Source of the DNA: Chelatococcus sp. HY11
GTDB lineage: Bacteria; Pseudomonadota; Alphaproteobacteria; Rhizobiales; Beijerinckiaceae
Assembly: GCF_018398335.1 (NCBI RefSeq)
Contig: NZ_JAHBRX010000001.1
Coordinates: forward strand, 2,968,001-3,032,000
Length of the DNA stretch: 64,000 nucleotides
Direction of reading: 5' to 3'
The position numbers and the translations under genes are program-made. Shown here piece after piece: positions 63,322-64,000 of the stretch (positions are counted from its first letter, which is position 1; each line of letters begins with the position of its first letter). The notes below the pieces were generated by a model that worked only from the letters and a program-made list of their open reading frames with translations, did no database searches and was not told where the DNA came from.

Positions 63322-63383
63322 GGATTCGAACCCCCGACCCTCGCATTACGAATGCGATGCTCTACCAGCTGAGCTACCGCGGC
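63308..63383 (-). tRNA. tRNA-Thr (anticodon CGT)
   Basis: The minus strand folds as a cloverleaf: acceptor GCCGCGG/CCGCGGC with discriminator A and an encoded CCA. The D-arm contains AGCTGGTAGAGC, the anticodon stem is TCGCA/TGCGA with loop TTCGTAA (anticodon CGT), and the T-arm contains GGTTCGAATCC. It reads ACG codons. It is the integration site of the island on its 3' side. Confidence 0.97.
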
Positions 63384-63573
63384 GTTGATACTCACTCTTG
63401 GCTGGCGCTCTCATATCCGCATTGGGGGCGTTTTGGCAAGATCCTCTTTGCCACACTCTGCACGTCCGCCTGATTTAACCTGTCTATCGACGGCTCCGCC
63501 GCCTTGACGGGGGGAGATGGGGCATCGACGGGCCGGACAGTGCAGCGGTCTGAAGCCCCGACACTCCCTCCAT

Positions 63574-64000
63574 CTAGAGGCGGCTCATGAACGGATGACG
63601 CTCACCAGCCTGGGGGTCATCGCGCGATATATCCTCCGTGCCGGGATCGTCCGGGGGACGGGCAACGGGGAAGACCACCGGCCCGGCAGCACGCTTCGCG
63701 GGAGCTTCCGCCTTTCCCCCTGATAGGCGGGCGCCAGCCGGCTTGGTGTCTGAAGCACTGGCGTCTGAAGCCCTGGCGTCTGACATCTGGGTATCAGTAG
63801 CCTTGGCGTCGGGCGTCACGGCGTGGAAAGCCTCGCCGTTCCGTTCCCCGGGCGACGGCGCGGGGGATTGCGCGGCATCGCGTGGTCCCGCCGGTTTCGC
63901 CAGCGGTTCCGATGGGACGGAGGCCGTGGCCACCGGAGCCGGAACAGCGGCGGGCGGCGGATCGGCCGGTTGCGGAGAGGCGGAAGGCGCGGGGCCAGGA
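63574..64000 (-). CDS. C-terminal part of a Pro/Ala-rich protein, truncated by window edge
   Basis: The frame is open from the window end to a stop at 63574. The visible ~140 residues are low-complexity, rich in Pro, Ala, Asp and Ser, with short repeats (DARASDASASDTKPAGAR), and they end HPFMSRL. Such tails occur in envelope or polar-organiser proteins, but nothing identifies the family. It is outside the island, on the chromosomal side of tRNA-Thr. Confidence 0.55.
   Translation of the reverse strand, partial: PGPAPSASPQPADPPPAAVPAPVATASVPSEPLAKPAGPRDAAQSPAPSPGERNGEAFHAVTPDAKATDTQMSDARASDASASDTKPAGARLSGGKAEAPAKRAAGPVVFPVARPPDDPGTEDISRDDPQAGERHPFMSRL

Noticed and set aside
1-64000. CRISPR array
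   Set aside because: No series of regularly spaced direct repeats was seen on reading the window.

Overview
The window looks like a chromosomal segment of an alphaproteobacterium, most likely a Hyphomicrobiales (rhizobia-like) genome. The reasons are GC-rich coding with tightly overlapping ATGA/GTGA gene junctions, peptide/opine-type ABC transporters beside RidA and D-amino-acid-oxidase-like genes, DUF3768 and DUF927 genes, and a DUF4102-type integrase next to a tRNA-Thr gene. The species cannot be named from the sequence alone.

Left part (1-20.7 kb): ordinary metabolic genes. A peptide/opine-type uptake and catabolic locus holds two paralogous substrate-binding proteins (the first runs off the left edge), permeases B and C, ATPases D and F, an aminotransferase, an alpha/beta-hydrolase-domain protein, a 6PGDH-like dehydrogenase, an FAD amine/amino-acid oxidase and RidA. 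Next come debris (IS5-type transposase and serine-hydrolase remnants), a membrane-anchored TPR protein, a split chromate-transporter pair with a CYTH-like protein, a membrane protein, a carboxymuconolactone-decarboxylase-family protein, a VOC protein and a BKACE (DUF849) enzyme.

A junction at 21.2-22.2 kb holds an internally deleted IS91-type element, the 5' part of a DUF4102 integrase gene and a 15-bp copy of a tRNA-Thr 3' end. The same 15 bp recurs at 63307-63321 at the real tRNA-Thr(CGU), next to an intact integrase. The 41 kb between them is therefore read as a genomic island, with the scar of a second, related island on its left.

Island content, left to right: a two-gene pentapeptide-repeat operon; a short tyrosine recombinase; DUF3768; two paralogous putative papain-fold cysteine proteases around an XRE regulator whose gene start and operator are duplicated; an AlpA-DUF927-HUH Rep set with palindromes in front of Rep (satellite- or IME-like replication core); an IS3/IS2-type element; an anaerobic cargo of AraC regulator, AspT-type exchanger, PflA and PflB; a second, frameshifted AlpA protein; and a defence block. 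The defence block is a Hachiman system (HamA nuclease + HamB helicase) preceded by a DUF2235 hydrolase and an unrecognised protein with a nuclease-like C-terminus, and followed by a DUF3223 protein. Two inverted IS91/integrase elements flank the block, with nearly identical ends facing inward. The island ends with a secreted dienelactone-hydrolase-like protein, a serine-hydrolase pseudogene and the integrase. Right of the tRNA lies the C-terminus of a Pro/Ala-rich protein.
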